Below are positions 23,210 through 35,934 of a stretch of DNA of 64,000 bases, piece by piece. The position numbers and the translations under genes are program-made. Below the pieces are notes generated by a model. The model did no database searches. It was not told the origin of the DNA and worked only from the letters and a program-made list of their open reading frames with translations. This DNA comes from Tamarix chinensis (lineage: Eukaryota; Streptophyta; Magnoliopsida; Caryophyllales; Tamaricaceae): assembly GCA_030549775.1 (NCBI GenBank), contig CM060177.1, positions 54,996,638-55,060,637 of the forward strand, read 5' to 3'. Positions within the stretch are counted from its first letter, which is position 1. Each line of letters begins with the position of its first letter.

Positions 23210-24719
23210 GGTCGCGGTCATCTCTCTCTCTACTTCTCCCATTCTCTTCTGTAGCACTTGAAGGTTGGCGAGAGTCCCTGTACAATCGAGACTAGCCATG
23301 CTCTAATCTTCCACTATTCACTCACGTTTGTTTGATTTTTGTCCTATTTCTGGTTTCTATAGCTGATCTATGGAAAAATGGGACATAAAAAGAAAGTCTC
23401 TCAAGATCGAGACTCATTGAGCGACCTAGTTTGTGTGCCGCCTAGTCCGAAGTTTCTGGAGAAAGTAAAGGCGTAACTGGTAGATCTAGATGGAGTTCAT
23501 GCTGATTCTTTAATTTCGGCGGATGAGGAAGCTGTTTCTCTTACCTTGAGTGCGAAATCTATCTCGAAGATGGTAGATCTAAAAATCCCCGATGGTTCTT
23601 CGAAGGTTCTAGTCACTAGGTTGGAGAAACAAGTCTCTACGAGGTAAGATGTGCCGCCATATGCTAGGAACTATTTGGATCGGAGCAAGAGTGTGTCGAT
23701 TGATGAGTTGGAGACAATAGAAGGGGTTCAATCAGGCCAAAATCAGAAGTCATCTGCTTCCTCGATACCTGGCTTGCTCTCGGATTCTCTACTTAGGCCA
23801 GCGAACGGTGTTGGTTTTAATACGGGTTGACAGAATCCAGCCCCAAAAGATCCTAGTTAGGGATGGTCGAATAAGTCTAAATCATTCACTCAGATCTTTG
23901 AGGAGAAATCTATAGATGTCAGATGTGATTTCATTCCGCAAGATGGTAACACTGCCATTATTTCGAAATCGCTGATCCAGAATGTTGAACAACCATGGAG
24001 TTTCCATCTCCTTGCAAAATTCATGGGTATTGAACCCGATCATGGATTAGTGAATGAAGCTCACAAGGCAATCCGAGTCCCTTTCAAATATATTATTCAC
24101 CTTTCTATTTGGGTTATCCTTCGATTTGAAGAAGCTAGTCAGAAAGCTTTGGCATTGGGCTAAGGACCGTATAGTGTTCGTAACAAGGCTATTGTTCTTA
24201 CCAAAATTCCATATATTTTCTTCTTTAGAGCTATAGAATGTACTCGTTTCCCGGTTTGGGTGTGCTTAATTAATTTACCAATGGAGCTTTGGAGTAATGG
24301 GGTAATTAGCCGAATTGGCTCTAGAATTGGAAAGCCTCTTTAGGTTAACTATTTTACAAGCAATAAAGTGAAAGTTGGATTCCCTAGAGTCCTTATTGAG
24401 GTTGATGTCATGAAGGAGCTCCCGACTTTTGTGGAAGTGGTTTGTCCGAAGGGGAAATATTAGTAGTTGGTTTGAGTATGAGGATCTACTAGGTTTCTCC
24501 ACCTTTTATAGATCTATTGGGCATACGAATGCTGATTGCTCTCAAAAAAATGAAGAGGTTGTCACTCTGGGTATTGTTAACCATGTTTCAATGCCAATAA
24601 TGGATTCCGTGCAAGTTCGTGATGTTGCTTAGGTTGGGAAGGTAGGAAGAGGTCGTTCCTTGCCTGTAGGGCCTCATTCACGGATGTAGGAATAACCGTC
24701 GGACCCCCCCCCCAATGAT
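23210..24719 (+). pseudogene. Decayed L1-type LINE leader and ORF1 (DUF4283/zinc-knuckle type)
   Basis: A C/T-rich leader is followed from about 23371 by a frame starting MGHKKK. It reads, with many stops, through a Ser/Lys-rich N-terminal part. Then comes a DUF4283-like core containing the VWVCLINLPMELWSNG pattern and IGSRIGKP, a PRVLIEVDVMKELP segment, and a knuckle-like CxxxGHxxxxC remnant (SIGHTNADC) near 24520. These are in the order typical of plant LINE ORF1 RNA-binding proteins. Two or more frameshifts (around 24340 and 24470) break it. Reverse transcriptase (ORF2) is absent. The same reading continues for 160 bp after the hAT MITE, until the gypsy element at 25230. Confidence 0.65.
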
Positions 24720-24739
24720 AGGTCATAACAAGCCACAAC

Positions 24740-25062
24740 CAGTGATGCACGGAAACGGAAAACGGGGACGGGACGAAACGCGGTAACGCCGTTTTTTAAA
24801 AATTTAGGAAACGGGAACGGTAGGAAACGTTAAAAAAATTATATATATATTTTAAAAAAATAGATTAAATTTATTAAAATTTAGAGAGAAAAATAAAATT
24901 AATTTTTATATTAGTTAATTTTAATTATTAATAATAATTTTTTAATAAAAAATTAATTAAATAATATATTTTTAATAAAAATATTAATTAAATAATTTTA
25001 ATATAAATTTTAATCTGAAGAAGTTTTCGAGAAGTGAGGATGGCCGTTTCCGTGCATCACAG
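24740..25062. mobile_element. hAT-type MITE (323 bp) in the LINE
   Basis: Terminal inverted repeats of 19 bp, CAGTGATGCACGGAAACGG on the left and its complement with one mismatch on the right. Flanked by a perfect 8-bp duplication, GCCACAAC (24732-24739 and 25063-25070). The 8-bp duplication and CA(G/T)TG ends are hAT hallmarks. The inside is AT-rich with GGAAACGG-like subrepeats near the left end and no coding sequence, so it needs transposase from elsewhere. Confidence 0.92.
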
Positions 25063-25070
25063 GCCACAAC

Positions 25071-25229
25071 ATGAAAAAGGACAGGGAAGGCTACGGAAAT
25101 TTAGGAGATTGTCCTTGATTCACAAGTTGGTGCCCCAATTTGTCCCACTGTTCGTCACGATGGGTTGCATTCATCTGAACCCGAAGCCACACTACCTCCC
25201 TCCATATTACCGTTTGATCCTAGTCTAAT
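25071..25229 (+). pseudogene. LINE ORF1 remnant after the MITE
   Basis: Continues the LINE-derived sequence on the other side of the MITE, low-complexity and polar. It is cut by the gypsy LTR at 25230. The rest of the LINE is not seen beyond 51563, where the gypsy element's right end is lost. Confidence 0.4.
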
Positions 25230-28200
25230 TATAATACCCCGAAGCTATAATTTAAGAATTAATAATAAAATAGAAATTAATAGGTGAGATTAATTAAATA
25301 TTGTACTTTTAACAAAATAATATTATTATTATAAAAATTATTAAGGTCAAAAAGGAGGAAAATAATGTAGGAATTAAATTAGTGGAGGTTAGAATAATTT
25401 GCAAAACTAGAATAGAATTTAAGAAAATTATAACCATAAATTTTAAATTAATAAAAGAATTTAATTATTTATTTTTGTTAATTTGGTTATTCCCCCCAAA
25501 ATTTTTTTTTTTAAAAATCCCAAAACATCCCACCACCTTATTTTTTCTTTTTTTTCTCTCTCTTTTTCTTCCCTTTCTTTTTCTTTCATCCTTTTTCTCT
25601 CTTCCTCTCATGTCTGTGCCCCACCTAGTGCAACCCAACCTTCTCCCCTCCTCTTTTTCCTTCCCACATGGCCCAACCCTTTTTTTTCTTTTCCCTTGGC
25701 TCAGCCCAACACTCCTCGTACTTTTTTTTTCTCCCTTTCTTTTCCCCCTTCTTCCCCTTTTGCCCTCATCTTCTACCTTTACCCCAATCGACTAATGCAC
25801 ATGGCTGCTTCATAGCCATGGCTCACCCTCCCCTCACCTTTCCTTCAACATAATCTATAGGGCGTGCAGCTAGCACTGCCCTACATTGGTCCCCACCCCT
25901 TTACAGTCCCAACATCCCCACCTAACCCCCTCAACCCTACCAAAGTCCTACCTTTGCCCCTACTAAAATGCACCTTTATAGGCCTACACCGGCCTGCCAC
26001 CGCTGGTCGGTAGCCACCTACCCCTCCTACTCCCTTATCCTCACCCTCTTGTCTTTTTCTCCTCCCCTATACCTATGAAAGCCCTCCCTCATCCTCTATC
26101 TTCTCTCTTTTTCTCTACCTAAAAATTCCCTACATTCATCTTCCGCCACCCCTTCAGACGTATCCATCGCCACTGTCGCGCCTTACCGCCGTCAAAATTG
26201 CCACCCCTCTCTTCCCTGCGCCACCCTCTACTAAACGTGAGCCCTCCCTGCCTCTAACTCTCCCTCCTTTACCCTCCTCGCTTGTGCAAAGTGGGCAACT
26301 TGAGCTGCCCTTTTACACCCTTTGCCACCCCTTGTGTCGCCTTCACCACCATAACCACCACCCTCACTACCTCCTTCTTTATCCAGAAACCCTCCCTCTA
26401 CATTCCCATATCCTCCATTTCCTTTTTCTCCCCTTCCTTCATCCTCCTTTCCTCTCCTCTACCTTCAGCCACCACCACCGCAGTCGTGACACTCCACCAC
26501 CACTACACCCCCTCTAACCCAGGAACTCTACCACCCAATAAAACACAACTTCCCTTCCTTTTTCCAACCCTAAAATCTTTTCTTTCTATCACCACTACCT
26601 TTATCACCCTTGTGCCACCGCACGCCTCCTCTGGCATCTCCTTTGGTTGTGCCCTAATCTTTATTTTTATTTAAGTATAATTTATTTTAAATATTTTATA
26701 TTATTCACCTTATTATTATTATTATTACTAATATTTAGCTAGAGAATAATAATAGAAAAAGGAGTAAGAGGAAAGTTCATATTAGTGTTCCATTCTTATT
26801 GGTGAACCAAACCCTTTTTATAAGGAGATATAGGATTCGTGCTACAAGCCCATTATCCTATTAGGTAAAAATGTGGTTAAGGTTAAATTGTATGTTTTAT
26901 GTGTTCATATGTGTTTGATATGTGCTTGTATTATATAAAAGTATGGGCTAAAATACGTGTAGTGCACCTTGATATGCATGGAGCTATGGTAAGTTGTGTA
27001 TGTGTTATGATATGTGTGATATGGGTGATATAACTTGTATTTATGACACACTCTTATGTATAGTTGCTATAATAGGACATGCATGCTAGGAGGCCTTAGG
27101 TGGTATGATGAGGTTGTGGAGAGCTACAAGAAATAAAGAGAGGGGAGTGATTAAGGTGAAGTGAGGAAAAACCTAAGTATCTTATGATCCATGGGTGACA
27201 AAAAAAGGGATAATACTAATACAATGATGGGTTGGAGTTAATATAGCATGGGAAGTGAGGCTTGCATAGGGTGGTTAGCCATTGTATAGGGGTAAAGTTT
27301 ACGTGGGAAAAGGTGGTTTAATGCTTAAGCATGTGAGGGAAGAGTATTTTGGGTGATTGGAGTCCATGGGAGAAAAATAGCACGCGGGTTGGTAGAAGTG
27401 TGCATGGGAGTTTAACTAGGGTTTGTGGGAAAAACTCTAAGTAGGGGAGTGTGTGAAGAGGGTTGATGGTGAGTAGTTGGAGTAAGGGTTGAGATTAAGA
27501 GGGTGTCTTATGAAGGGGGATGAGCCAAGTGGAAAGGAGGGTGGGGTGTGTGAGTGAAGGGATAGTGTAAAAGTAAGGAGGAGTACTAGGGTTCGTGTTG
27601 GCCAACTAGGGTTTTCTTATCACATATAGAAGATGGGAAGTAAGGTTGTGATGATTTGGGTTTAGGTTGAGTAGAGTGATGGTGTTGGAAATAAGGGGAG
27701 CATGGGTCATATATGATAAGGAGAGGCTAGGGCCATATAGGTCGTATTAGGGTTTGTAAGGGGAAACCCTAGTAGGAAATCATGAGCTAAAGCAAAGAGA
27801 TGGAAAAGTGGGCCTTAAACTATGTGTGTGGGGGTTTGGATTTCATGGTGAGTAGAGGAAAGGTGAGGAAGAAGCCTTGGAATCCTAGGGTGTGTAGAGG
27901 TCCTAAGATATGGGATGGGGTCTATTCAGGGGAGCTAGGGTGAAAGGTTGAGAATGGGAAGTCCAGTGGGTCATGCATGTCTAGTAAGAAGGTACTTGTT
28001 GAATAAGATACAAATAAAATATTAACAATTTAAAGTGGAAGACTATTGAGCTGGGCTCAGACCAATCCACTGACAAGAATAATGGCCAGGTGCATTTTAC
28101 CCCGAAGACCGATCCATCGGTAAATAATAGTGGCCAGGTGCATTCTACCCTTAGTTTTTCTGATCCACCGGCTATAATAGTTGGGGATCTTGAGCTTAGT

Positions 28201-28968
28201 AAACCAAACCTTAAATGACAATAATTCATGGGAAAATTACTAAACACTTATAGTGGAACACCATGAGAGTCATAGCTAGACTGATCCATCGGTGATAATA
28301 GTGGCTAGGAGCGCTTTACCTTAGGTGTTTTTGATCCACCAGCTATAATAGTGGGATTCCTGTACTTGCATGGACATAAATTAGTTATGTGAAAATGTAA
28401 TTAGGGAATGACTTAATTCATACATCATTTGCCTTTTCTTATTTGTATGGTCTTAGCCATATGGTTACCTTAGTCAGTATGTAGCGTACTAATCACCCCG
28501 TTCATGGGTGTTGCTTATTTCCACGAGCAGTGACCCTACCTGAGCTTTTGTAGGTAGGAGGCAACACTTGTGATGGCTTTAATGCCTATGATGCCTTGGA
28601 CAGGATTGAGAGATAGCTTGTTGTACTTGTCATGGGGTCTGAGAGGGTGTTTTCTAGATTTACCTATATTCGACTTCCTTGTCATTTTATTTACTTTTCT
28701 ATATCCCCATAGCGAGTGTTATTGTATTCACCTTCCATTCAGTATTAACTATAACAATTACGCACTCTATATTATTTATGAAATATTAAAACTATTGTAG
28801 TTTTATTGATTACTCGCATTAATATCTTTAATTTCTCTAGCCTTATGGTTACTATGAGATTAGCCCGAGGTCAATCTTGTGTCGATCACGATGGTAGCAC
28901 TCCTATTTTTAGCATATGGTTTTCTATATAAATAAAAATTTTCAACTGTGAATTTTAGGGGTGTTACA
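25230..28968 (+). repeat. Left LTR of the gypsy element (3.7 kb)
   Basis: Starts TATAATACCCC (TG changed to TA) and ends GGGTGTTACA. It has a pyrimidine-rich block (25500-26650), an AT-rich centre, a G-rich block (27080-27960) and short imperfect repeats near 28060-28365. Homologous to 49843-51563 over its first 1.65 kb. The open frames in the pyrimidine-rich block are Pro/Ser/Leu low-complexity and not genes. Confidence 0.85.
28060..28365 (+). repeat. Imperfect short repeats in the gypsy LTR
   Basis: Units built on GATCCATCGGT, AATAATAGTGGCCAGGTGC and TTTTACC occur three times, with half-units GATCCACCGGCTATAATAG between them. It is the counterpart in position of the minisatellite in the solo LTR. 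Confidence 0.7.
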
Positions 28969-28970
28969 AT

Positions 28971-28982
28971 TAGTATTAGAGC
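28971..28982 (+). other. Decayed tRNA-iMet primer binding site of the gypsy element
   Basis: TAGTATTAGAGC, two transitions away from TGGTATCAGAGC, placed two bases after the left LTR. Confidence 0.8.
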
Positions 28983-29224
28983 GTTGGTTTTGGTAACCAT
29001 ACTTTATGTTCAAAGAAGCTTTGTTTAAACAAGTTTTCCTCTGATTTTGAAAATGTTTTGTACCCTAAAAAGATTTTTCTAATTTAAAAACCCTAAATCT
29101 TGGATCACTTGTGAGGAAATAAAAGGGTAGACTAGGAATTTCCTAAAAGGGAGATAATATGTGATAGTTGGATCAAACTAATAGGTTCCCTCCTAACATA
29201 TCATTTCTCTTGCAACTAAGCTTC

Positions 29225-31785
29225 ATGATGGATGGAAGAGTAGGACGATTAGAGGAGGCCTTCGAGGTCTTCATGGAGTTCATCCAACGCTAGCTACTAG
29301 TGCAGCCCCTACACCTACATCACTCTAAGAGCGCTGGGGAGGATTGGCTCCAAAGGGTCACTAGGTATCACCCTACATTGTATAAGGGTGAGGAGAACCT
29401 CGTGATTCTCAGGGGGTGGATCCAAGATATGGATTGCACCTCTAAGGTTGTGGACTACCCTCCAACTTAATAGTCCAACATAGCAACATTCTTTCTAAGG
29501 GGCATAGTAGACGCCTGGTGGGTAGAGCACACTCAGGATGCTTCCCCAATGACCTAGGAGGCATTCAAGGCCACCCTATGCTCTAGATTCTATCCAGAGA
29601 GCTTGATTTGGGACAAGTTCAAAGATTTCATGCATTTGACCCAAGGCAACATTACGGTTAGGCAGTATTACACTTGCTTCACCGAGCTGCTCTAGTTTAT
29701 CCCAAGGATCACCACTAGTGAGTCCACTGTGGTGTTCTAGTTCAAGTAGGGGCTAAAGTTTAGCATTCACCGTATGATGGGAATGGTGGCCTTCACCTAC
29801 TTGGCCACCCTATACGAGTGCACCTATATTGCTTCTACTCTAGTTAAGGAGAAAGCATCTATCCTAGGGAAGAGGAGACCAAAGGACTTAGAGAAGGATC
29901 TAGCTATGAGTAATAGGACCCTCGAGACACTAGCATAGGGATTAGATCAAAGGCACGGGACCACCAAGGGGGTCCTTATGCAGACAATGTGGTAGGAGCC
30001 ACCTAGGTAGAGATTATGGAGGCAGGCTTATGACTTGCCTGAAATATAGCAAGTTGGGCCACTAAGTGTTCGAGTGTCTGAGGCAGCAACATCCCCATCA
30101 TTTCCAGAGTTAGTAGTATCAGCAAAGGGGACCTCTAATTCTCTAGTAGTAAGCCTACCAGCAGAACACACAAACCTCATCCCCACCATTCCAATAGAGA
30201 GCACTTGCCCTAGCTGGTGCACCCTTTTGGGATGTCAAAGGAATTCCTCAGGTACCACAGCCTTTCCCTCTAAGAGGAGGTTAGTTAGGCGGGCTCCTGA
30301 ATATGATTAGCTTGGTAGAGGCTAATTGTCAACTAGACGTCGTCACCGGTATGTTCACCATACTATCTTTGCCAATGCATATTCTTTTTAATTTGGGTGC
30401 ATCTCTATCATTCATGACCATCTAATTTGTTGCTAAGGCTAAGCTATCACCATCTACTAGTGTAGTATTGTCTTTGATGTGTCCTTCTGGTGATAGGATG
30501 GATTGTACTGAGTTATATTTATGTGTGGCCTTAGTCATAAATGGGGTAGACTTCTTAGTGGACCTAATCAACATGGATTTGTAGGATTTTGACGTTATTA
30601 TGGGGATGGATATGCTTGAGAGGTATCAAATGGTGATCAACTACGCTAAGGAGTGCATGATATTACGAGCCCTAAAGGGTACTAGGGTTTCATACAGGAA
30701 GATCAAGCCTAAGCCCACTACCAAAGTAGTGTCTATAGTTGCAATACACTTCTTCTTCCAAAAGGAGTACCCACTGTGCCTATGTAGTGTGTAAGAGCTA
30801 AATGAGGACTTGGTAGATTTAGAGGGAATTTTGGTAGTTAGAGAATTTTCGAATGTATTCCTAGAGGAAATACCAGGTAATCCCCTAGTTCATGAGATTG
30901 ATTTCCTTATTGAGCTAGTGCCAAGAGCGGAGCCTGTGTCAAAAGCACCCTATCATATGGCACCTTTTGAGCTGAAGGAACTAAAGACTCAGCTAGAGGA
31001 ATTGTTGGAACATAGGTACATACAACCAAGTGTGTCACCCAAAGGAGCACTGGTCTTGTTTGTCAAGAAGAAGGATGGAAGCCTCCATCTCTATATAGAC
31101 CACTAGGGGCTAAACTAGTTAATTGTAAAGAACCGGTACCCACTCTCAAGGATTGATGATCTCTTTGAGCAATTGAGGGGTACCATAGTTTTCTCTACGA
31201 TCGACCTAAGACCGAGATAACACCAGTTGTGGATAACATATGATGACATTGTGAAGACCACCTTCCAAACTCGGTGTGGACATTATGAGTTCATGGTGAT
31301 GGCTTTTGGGCTCACTAATGCTCTTGTAGTGTTCATGGAATTGATGATGAGGATCTTCAAACCATTCCTCGATTAATTTGTGGTGGTAGTCATCAAAAAC
31401 ATCTTGGTGTACTCCCAAGGGAATAAAGAGCATGAGAAACACCTTTGTACCATATTGCCCTTGCTATAGGAGCACCATTTGTATGCAAAGCTGTCCAAGT
31501 GTGGGTTCTAGCTTTAGGAAGTGGCCTTCCTTGGGCATATAGTTTCAGCTGAGAGAGTATCTATTGACCTAGTAAAGATTGTGGTAATCACATAGTGGAA
31601 GGCTCCCAGGAACATGTCAGAAGTTTGGATTTTTCAAGGACTAGCTAGGTACTATAGATGTTTCGTATATAACTTCTCAAAGATTGCCCATCCCCTAACC
31701 AAAACCTTGAAGAAGACCACCAAGTTCTAGTAGGATGACTCTTATGATGGGGCCTTCTAGGAGTTAAAGAGATGGTTAATCACCG
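29225..31785 (+). pseudogene. Gypsy gag-protease-RT, 5' half, many stops
   Basis: From an ATG at 29225 a Gag-like reading (LEQ-rich start, then the YY-x-FTEL-like capsid region near 29665) runs with many TAG stops. A protease region around 30330-30420 reads VVTGMFTILSLPMHILFNLGAS, where the usual D(S/T)G is replaced by NLG. RT starts in the intact stretch 30810-31106 ([39 protein letters not shown]). It continues past two stops through [11 protein letters not shown], then a [12 protein letters not shown] motif (MAFGLTNA) near 31298. The usual YxDD is changed here (VVVVIKNILVYS). Cop2 interrupts it after 31785. Gln, Trp and Lys/Glu sites mostly became TAG. Confidence 0.8.
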
Positions 31786-31787
31786 TG
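31554..31787 (+). repeat. Left copy of the 230-234-bp direct repeat flanking Cop2
   Basis: Gypsy RT/RNase H-region DNA that ends at the Cop2 left LTR and recurs without gaps at 47471-47704. I count nine differences. The outer 2 bp on each side (AG and TG) are also shared with the LTR ends, so the unambiguous repeat is 230 bp (31556-31785). Gypsy coding sequence resumes after the right copy, so this part of the host is duplicated rather than merely interrupted. Confidence 0.95.
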
Positions 31788-33175
31788 TAGGAATTTAGCC
31801 AAGCAAAACACAACGCAGCGGAATAAAATCAAAGGCTAAATTTACCAGGAACATATGCTAGATTAAAGACGAACCTACTTGATCCAATTAAGTTTGTTTC
31901 AATTGATTGATTTCAATCTCCTTTGAGCGAGCGAGTGTGAATTGTGTCACACCTCTACCGGTATCCACACACTTTGAATCTGGATCACTAAGGAAGCGTG
32001 CTAGCGCCAATGGAACACTCTCTCAATTTTGTGAATAACCAGCGTTGGTGGCTAGGTTATTTTCTCCCACTTAGAGAGAGAGCAAAAAGGTGTATATATA
32101 ATAAAACCCCAGCTTGGGTATTTATATTAACACTCTAGCCCACTTAGAGGCATTGGACTTGGGCCTTAATCACATTAAAACCACTTTGACGTGATGAGAT
32201 ATTAATCATATTAGGATCTCATCTTATTCTTTTGATCCAGTTCAGTTCGGTGTGCGACCCTGTAGGTTCACGTAATATTGGCAATGGACCAAAACTCCTT
32301 TTGGGCCCACAAATCATAAGAGGTCTCTAGCAAGACGTTATGACTACCCAAATTACGCAAATGTCCTATGCTCGACATAACCTATTAATAACCCGTATAT
32401 TTGTCCTTTTGTCACACGATATTTAGATTGAACACAAGGCATTTGTCGTGTCATCCTTGCTATGTTCAATCACATTCTTTCTCGATCACCAAGTAAGACT
32501 AACCTTAAACAAACGACACCTCATTTGCACATGGCCATGCTATCATTAGTCATACTTGTCGAGGGGCCCAAAGATATCTCTCTCTCATGTCATGAGAGGG
32601 ACAAATCCCATCTTGATCAACTATGTGCCTCTATATGATTCACAACATGTTTAATCAATACCTTTATGATCACCCCTAATAAGGGTAACGTTTGGTAAAG
32701 TTAAAATAGAATGATCATCATACCGGCAAATACGAAGATCTCAGGTCAAAGGATGATATACAATTTAGAGAACACTGATGACACTTTGCACAATATTTAA
32801 TGTAGTGTCCTCCTACTGGGTCGGTCCAATATCATGTTCCCCAACATGTATCTATGTTATTAGTTTGATATCTCATATCAATGATCAGTGGAACATGATC
32901 ATCAACTAATCAACATACTAGTCTTATAATCACTAATATCCCTTAGTTAGATGATATTAGACTAGGGACAGTTCTTGAATAATAATCTTTCTATCTATTA
33001 GTAGAGTTCCACAATCCAGTCACATACTTGATTATCTACATAAAGAATAATTATTCAAAGGGATAACAACATTTGAATGAATAACATCATCTGTTGCTTT
33101 TATTAATAAGCACAATCTCTAAATATGCAAATATAAATTATAACATATGATTGGTTCTAGGGCATATTTCCATTA
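31786..33175 (-). repeat. Cop2 3' LTR (left)
   Basis: About 1390 bp, plus-strand start TGTAGGAATTT. The inner end reads ...GGGCATATTTCCATTA next to the polypurine tract, so the expected terminal CA is TA here. It retains the 15 bp (33161-33175) that the other LTR lacks. Confidence 0.85.
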
Positions 33176-33176
33176 G

Positions 33177-33186
33177 TCTCCCACTT
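33177..33186 (-). other. Cop2 polypurine tract
   Basis: AAGTGGGAGA on the minus strand, one base from the 3' LTR, the usual form in this lineage. Confidence 0.8.
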
Positions 33187-33189
33187 GCA

Positions 33190-34398
33190 CTAGTACCAAT
33201 CATGTATAAGCCTAATGCCTTGTGAACTATTATGACGTTCATACTTAGGTTGTGGGAGAGGTTTGGTTAATGGATCAGCAATATTTGCATCTGTATGAAC
33301 CTTGCACAAATTCACATCACCCCTTTGGACAATCTCTCGAATGATGTGATATTTCCTGAGTATGTGCTTGGTCTTCTGATGAGACCTTGGCTCCTTAGCC
33401 TGTGCAATAGCTCCATTGTTGTCACAGTATAAACAAACTGGACTCAGAATGCTAGGAACCACTTCTAGTTCAGTGATGAATTTTCTAATCCACACTGCTT
33501 CCTTTGATGCTTCTGAAGCAGCAATATACTCAGCTTCTGTTGTAGAATCAGCAACTGTGTCTTGTTTTGAACTCTTCCAACTCACAGCTCCACCGTTAAG
33601 GCAAAATACATAACCTGACTGCGATTGGAAATCATCTTTATCTGTTTGGAAACTCGCATCTGTGTAACCAGTTAACAACAGATCCTGTTCTCCTCCATAT
33701 ACCAAGAACATTTCCTTTATCCTTCTCAAGTACTTGAGAATGTTCTTGACTACAGTCCAGTGACTCTCACCAGGGTCAGATTGGAACCTGCTTGCTATGC
33801 TAATGGCATATGAGATATCTGGGCGAGTACACAACATGGCATACATAATAGAACCAATGGCTGAAGCATATGGAATTCTACTCATGCAGTCTCTCTCATC
33901 CTTTGTCTGAGGACACTGAGTCTTGCTAAGAGCCAGACCATGTTGCATAGGCAAGAAACCTCTCTTGGAGTCTTGCATATTGTACCTATAGAGGATCTTG
34001 TCGATATAAGTACTCTGACTTAATCCAATCAACTTTCTTGATCTATCCCTATAGATCTTGATCCCTAAAATATAGGCTGCCTCGCCAAGATCCTTCATTG
34101 AAAATGAATTGCCTAGCCATGTCCTTACATATTGTAGCATAGGAATATCATTTCCAATAAGGAGTATGTCATCCACATAAAGAACAAGGAAAACAAGTGC
34201 ACTCCCACTAAACTTCTTGTAAACACAAGACTCTTCCTCGCATCTGATGAAGCCAAACTCTTTGACTACTTCATCAAAACGAAGATTCCAACTCCGAGAT
34301 GCTTGCTTAAGCCCATAAATGTATCTCTTAAGCTTGCATACCTTTCCAGCAATGCTGGGATGCCCAAAACCTTCAAGTTGTGTCATATACACATCCTC
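33190..34398 (-). pseudogene. Cop2 reverse transcriptase (C-terminal part) and RNase H
   Basis: An open 400-codon frame follows the TAG at 34399-34401, which separates it from the upstream pol. It has KLKRYIYGLKQASRSW, the YVDD box at residues 72-75, and RNase H with GYTDASF, STTEAEY, CDNNGAI and a KTKHILRKYH motif. It ends with LTKPLPQPKYE-like residues and HDWY. All RT/RH catalytic residues in this segment are present, so decay here is limited to the upstream stop. Confidence 0.9.
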
Positions 34399-35934
34399 CT
34401 ATAAATAACCATTAAGGAATGCAGTTTTGACATCCATTTGCCATATTTCATAATCATGGAATGTAGCAATTGCTAGAAGGATCTGAATGGATTTAAGCAT
34501 AGCAACAGGTGAATAGGTTTCATCATAGTCAGTACCATAAATTTGTTTGAAACCTTTAGCCACTAGACGTGCCTTTAAAACATCCACATTGCCATCTTTA
34601 TCAAGTTTCTTCTTGAAAATCCATTTGCACCTAATGGTTCTACAACCATCAGGCAGATCAACCAAAGTCCATACTTGGTTTTTATCCATGGATTCCATCT
34701 CGGATTTCATGGCGTCGAGCCATTTATCGGAGTGAGAGCTCATCATTGCTTCTTCATATGTTAAGGGTTCATCATTGTCTAACAATAATACATCACGATG
34801 TTCAGTCATGAGAAACATGTATCTCTCTGGCTCGTGACGCACCCTTGTAGACCTACGTGGAGCCCTTTCCACTTCTGCAAGCCCTATAATAGATTGTAAA
34901 GGCTTCTCAGGCTCTATTACATTGGGATCATTATCCCATGGTTCTTGAATTTCTTTAAGATGTACTTTACTCCCACTGGCTCTTCTAGAAAGAAATTCTC
35001 TTTCTAGGAATACACCATGCCAAGAAACAAACACTTTGTTCTCAGTGCGGTTGTAAAAGTAATATCCTTTAGTTTCTTTAGGATATCCCACAAAGAAGCA
35101 TTTGTCTGATTTGGGTTCAAGCTTGCTTGAGGTCAAACGTTTTACATATGCCTCACAACCCCAAAACTTGAGAAAAGATAAACTTGGAACTTTTCCAGTC
35201 CATATCTCATACAGAGTCTTTTCTACTGCTTTTGATGGAGCTCTATTTAGTGTGAACGCTGCGGTCTCAAGAGCATAGCCCCAGAAAGAGATTGAAAGAT
35301 CGGTGTGACTCATCATTGATCGAACCATATCTAATAAAGTTCGATTCCTCCGTTCAGATACACCATTCCACTGTGGAGTTCCTGGTGGAGTGATTTGTGA
35401 AACTATTCCACATCTTTTAAGATGGTCATCAAAAGCTTGGCTCAAGTATTCACCTCCTCGATCGGATCGAAGAGCTTTAATAGTTTTACCAAGTTGGTTT
35501 TGTACTTCATTTTGAAATTCTTTGAACTTTTCAAATGATTCATGTTTATGTTTCATAAGATAAACATAACCATATCGACTAAAGTCATCAGTAAATGTGA
35601 TGAAGTATTGAAACCCTCCTCTAGCAATTGAACTTATTGGTCCACAAACATTAGTATGTATGAGGCCTAATAATTCATCAGCCCTTTGACTGTTACCAGA
35701 AAATGGGGATTTATCCATTTTCCCTAATAAACAAGACTCACACGTTTCAAATGATTCAAAATCAAATGATTGTAGAAGTCCATCTCTATGGAGCTTCATA
35801 ATGCGATTCTCATTTATATGTCCTAAACGACAATGCCAAAGGTAAGTTGGATTCGAATCATTTGACTTGAACCTTTGAGTATTTATGTTATAAATAGAGA
35901 AATCAAGATCTAGAACATAAAGCCCATTACTCAT
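34399..35934 (-). pseudogene. Cop2 integrase and start of reverse transcriptase
   Basis: Open for 511 codons between two stops. The zinc site is H34/H39/C65/C68. The integrase core has D158 and E194 (spacing 35), but the first catalytic Asp is Asn (N95, in LIHTNVCGP), which should abolish catalysis. Then come the usual linker and the RT start, including KARLVAKGFKQ and QMDVKTAFLNGYL. It ends at the TAG 34399-34401. The upstream stop TAA at 35935-35937 separates it from the protease part. Confidence 0.9.

Noticed and set aside
25382..26674. Pro/Ser/Phe-rich frames in C/T-rich DNA (also 50321-51399)
   Set aside because: They correspond to the pyrimidine-rich block of the gypsy LTR in both copies. 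Translation only reflects composition.
25230..31785. Endogenous pararetrovirus
   Set aside because: Long LTRs, an iMet primer site and an integrase with a chromodomain-like tail identify a Ty3/gypsy LTR retrotransposon. No movement-protein-like sequence was seen.
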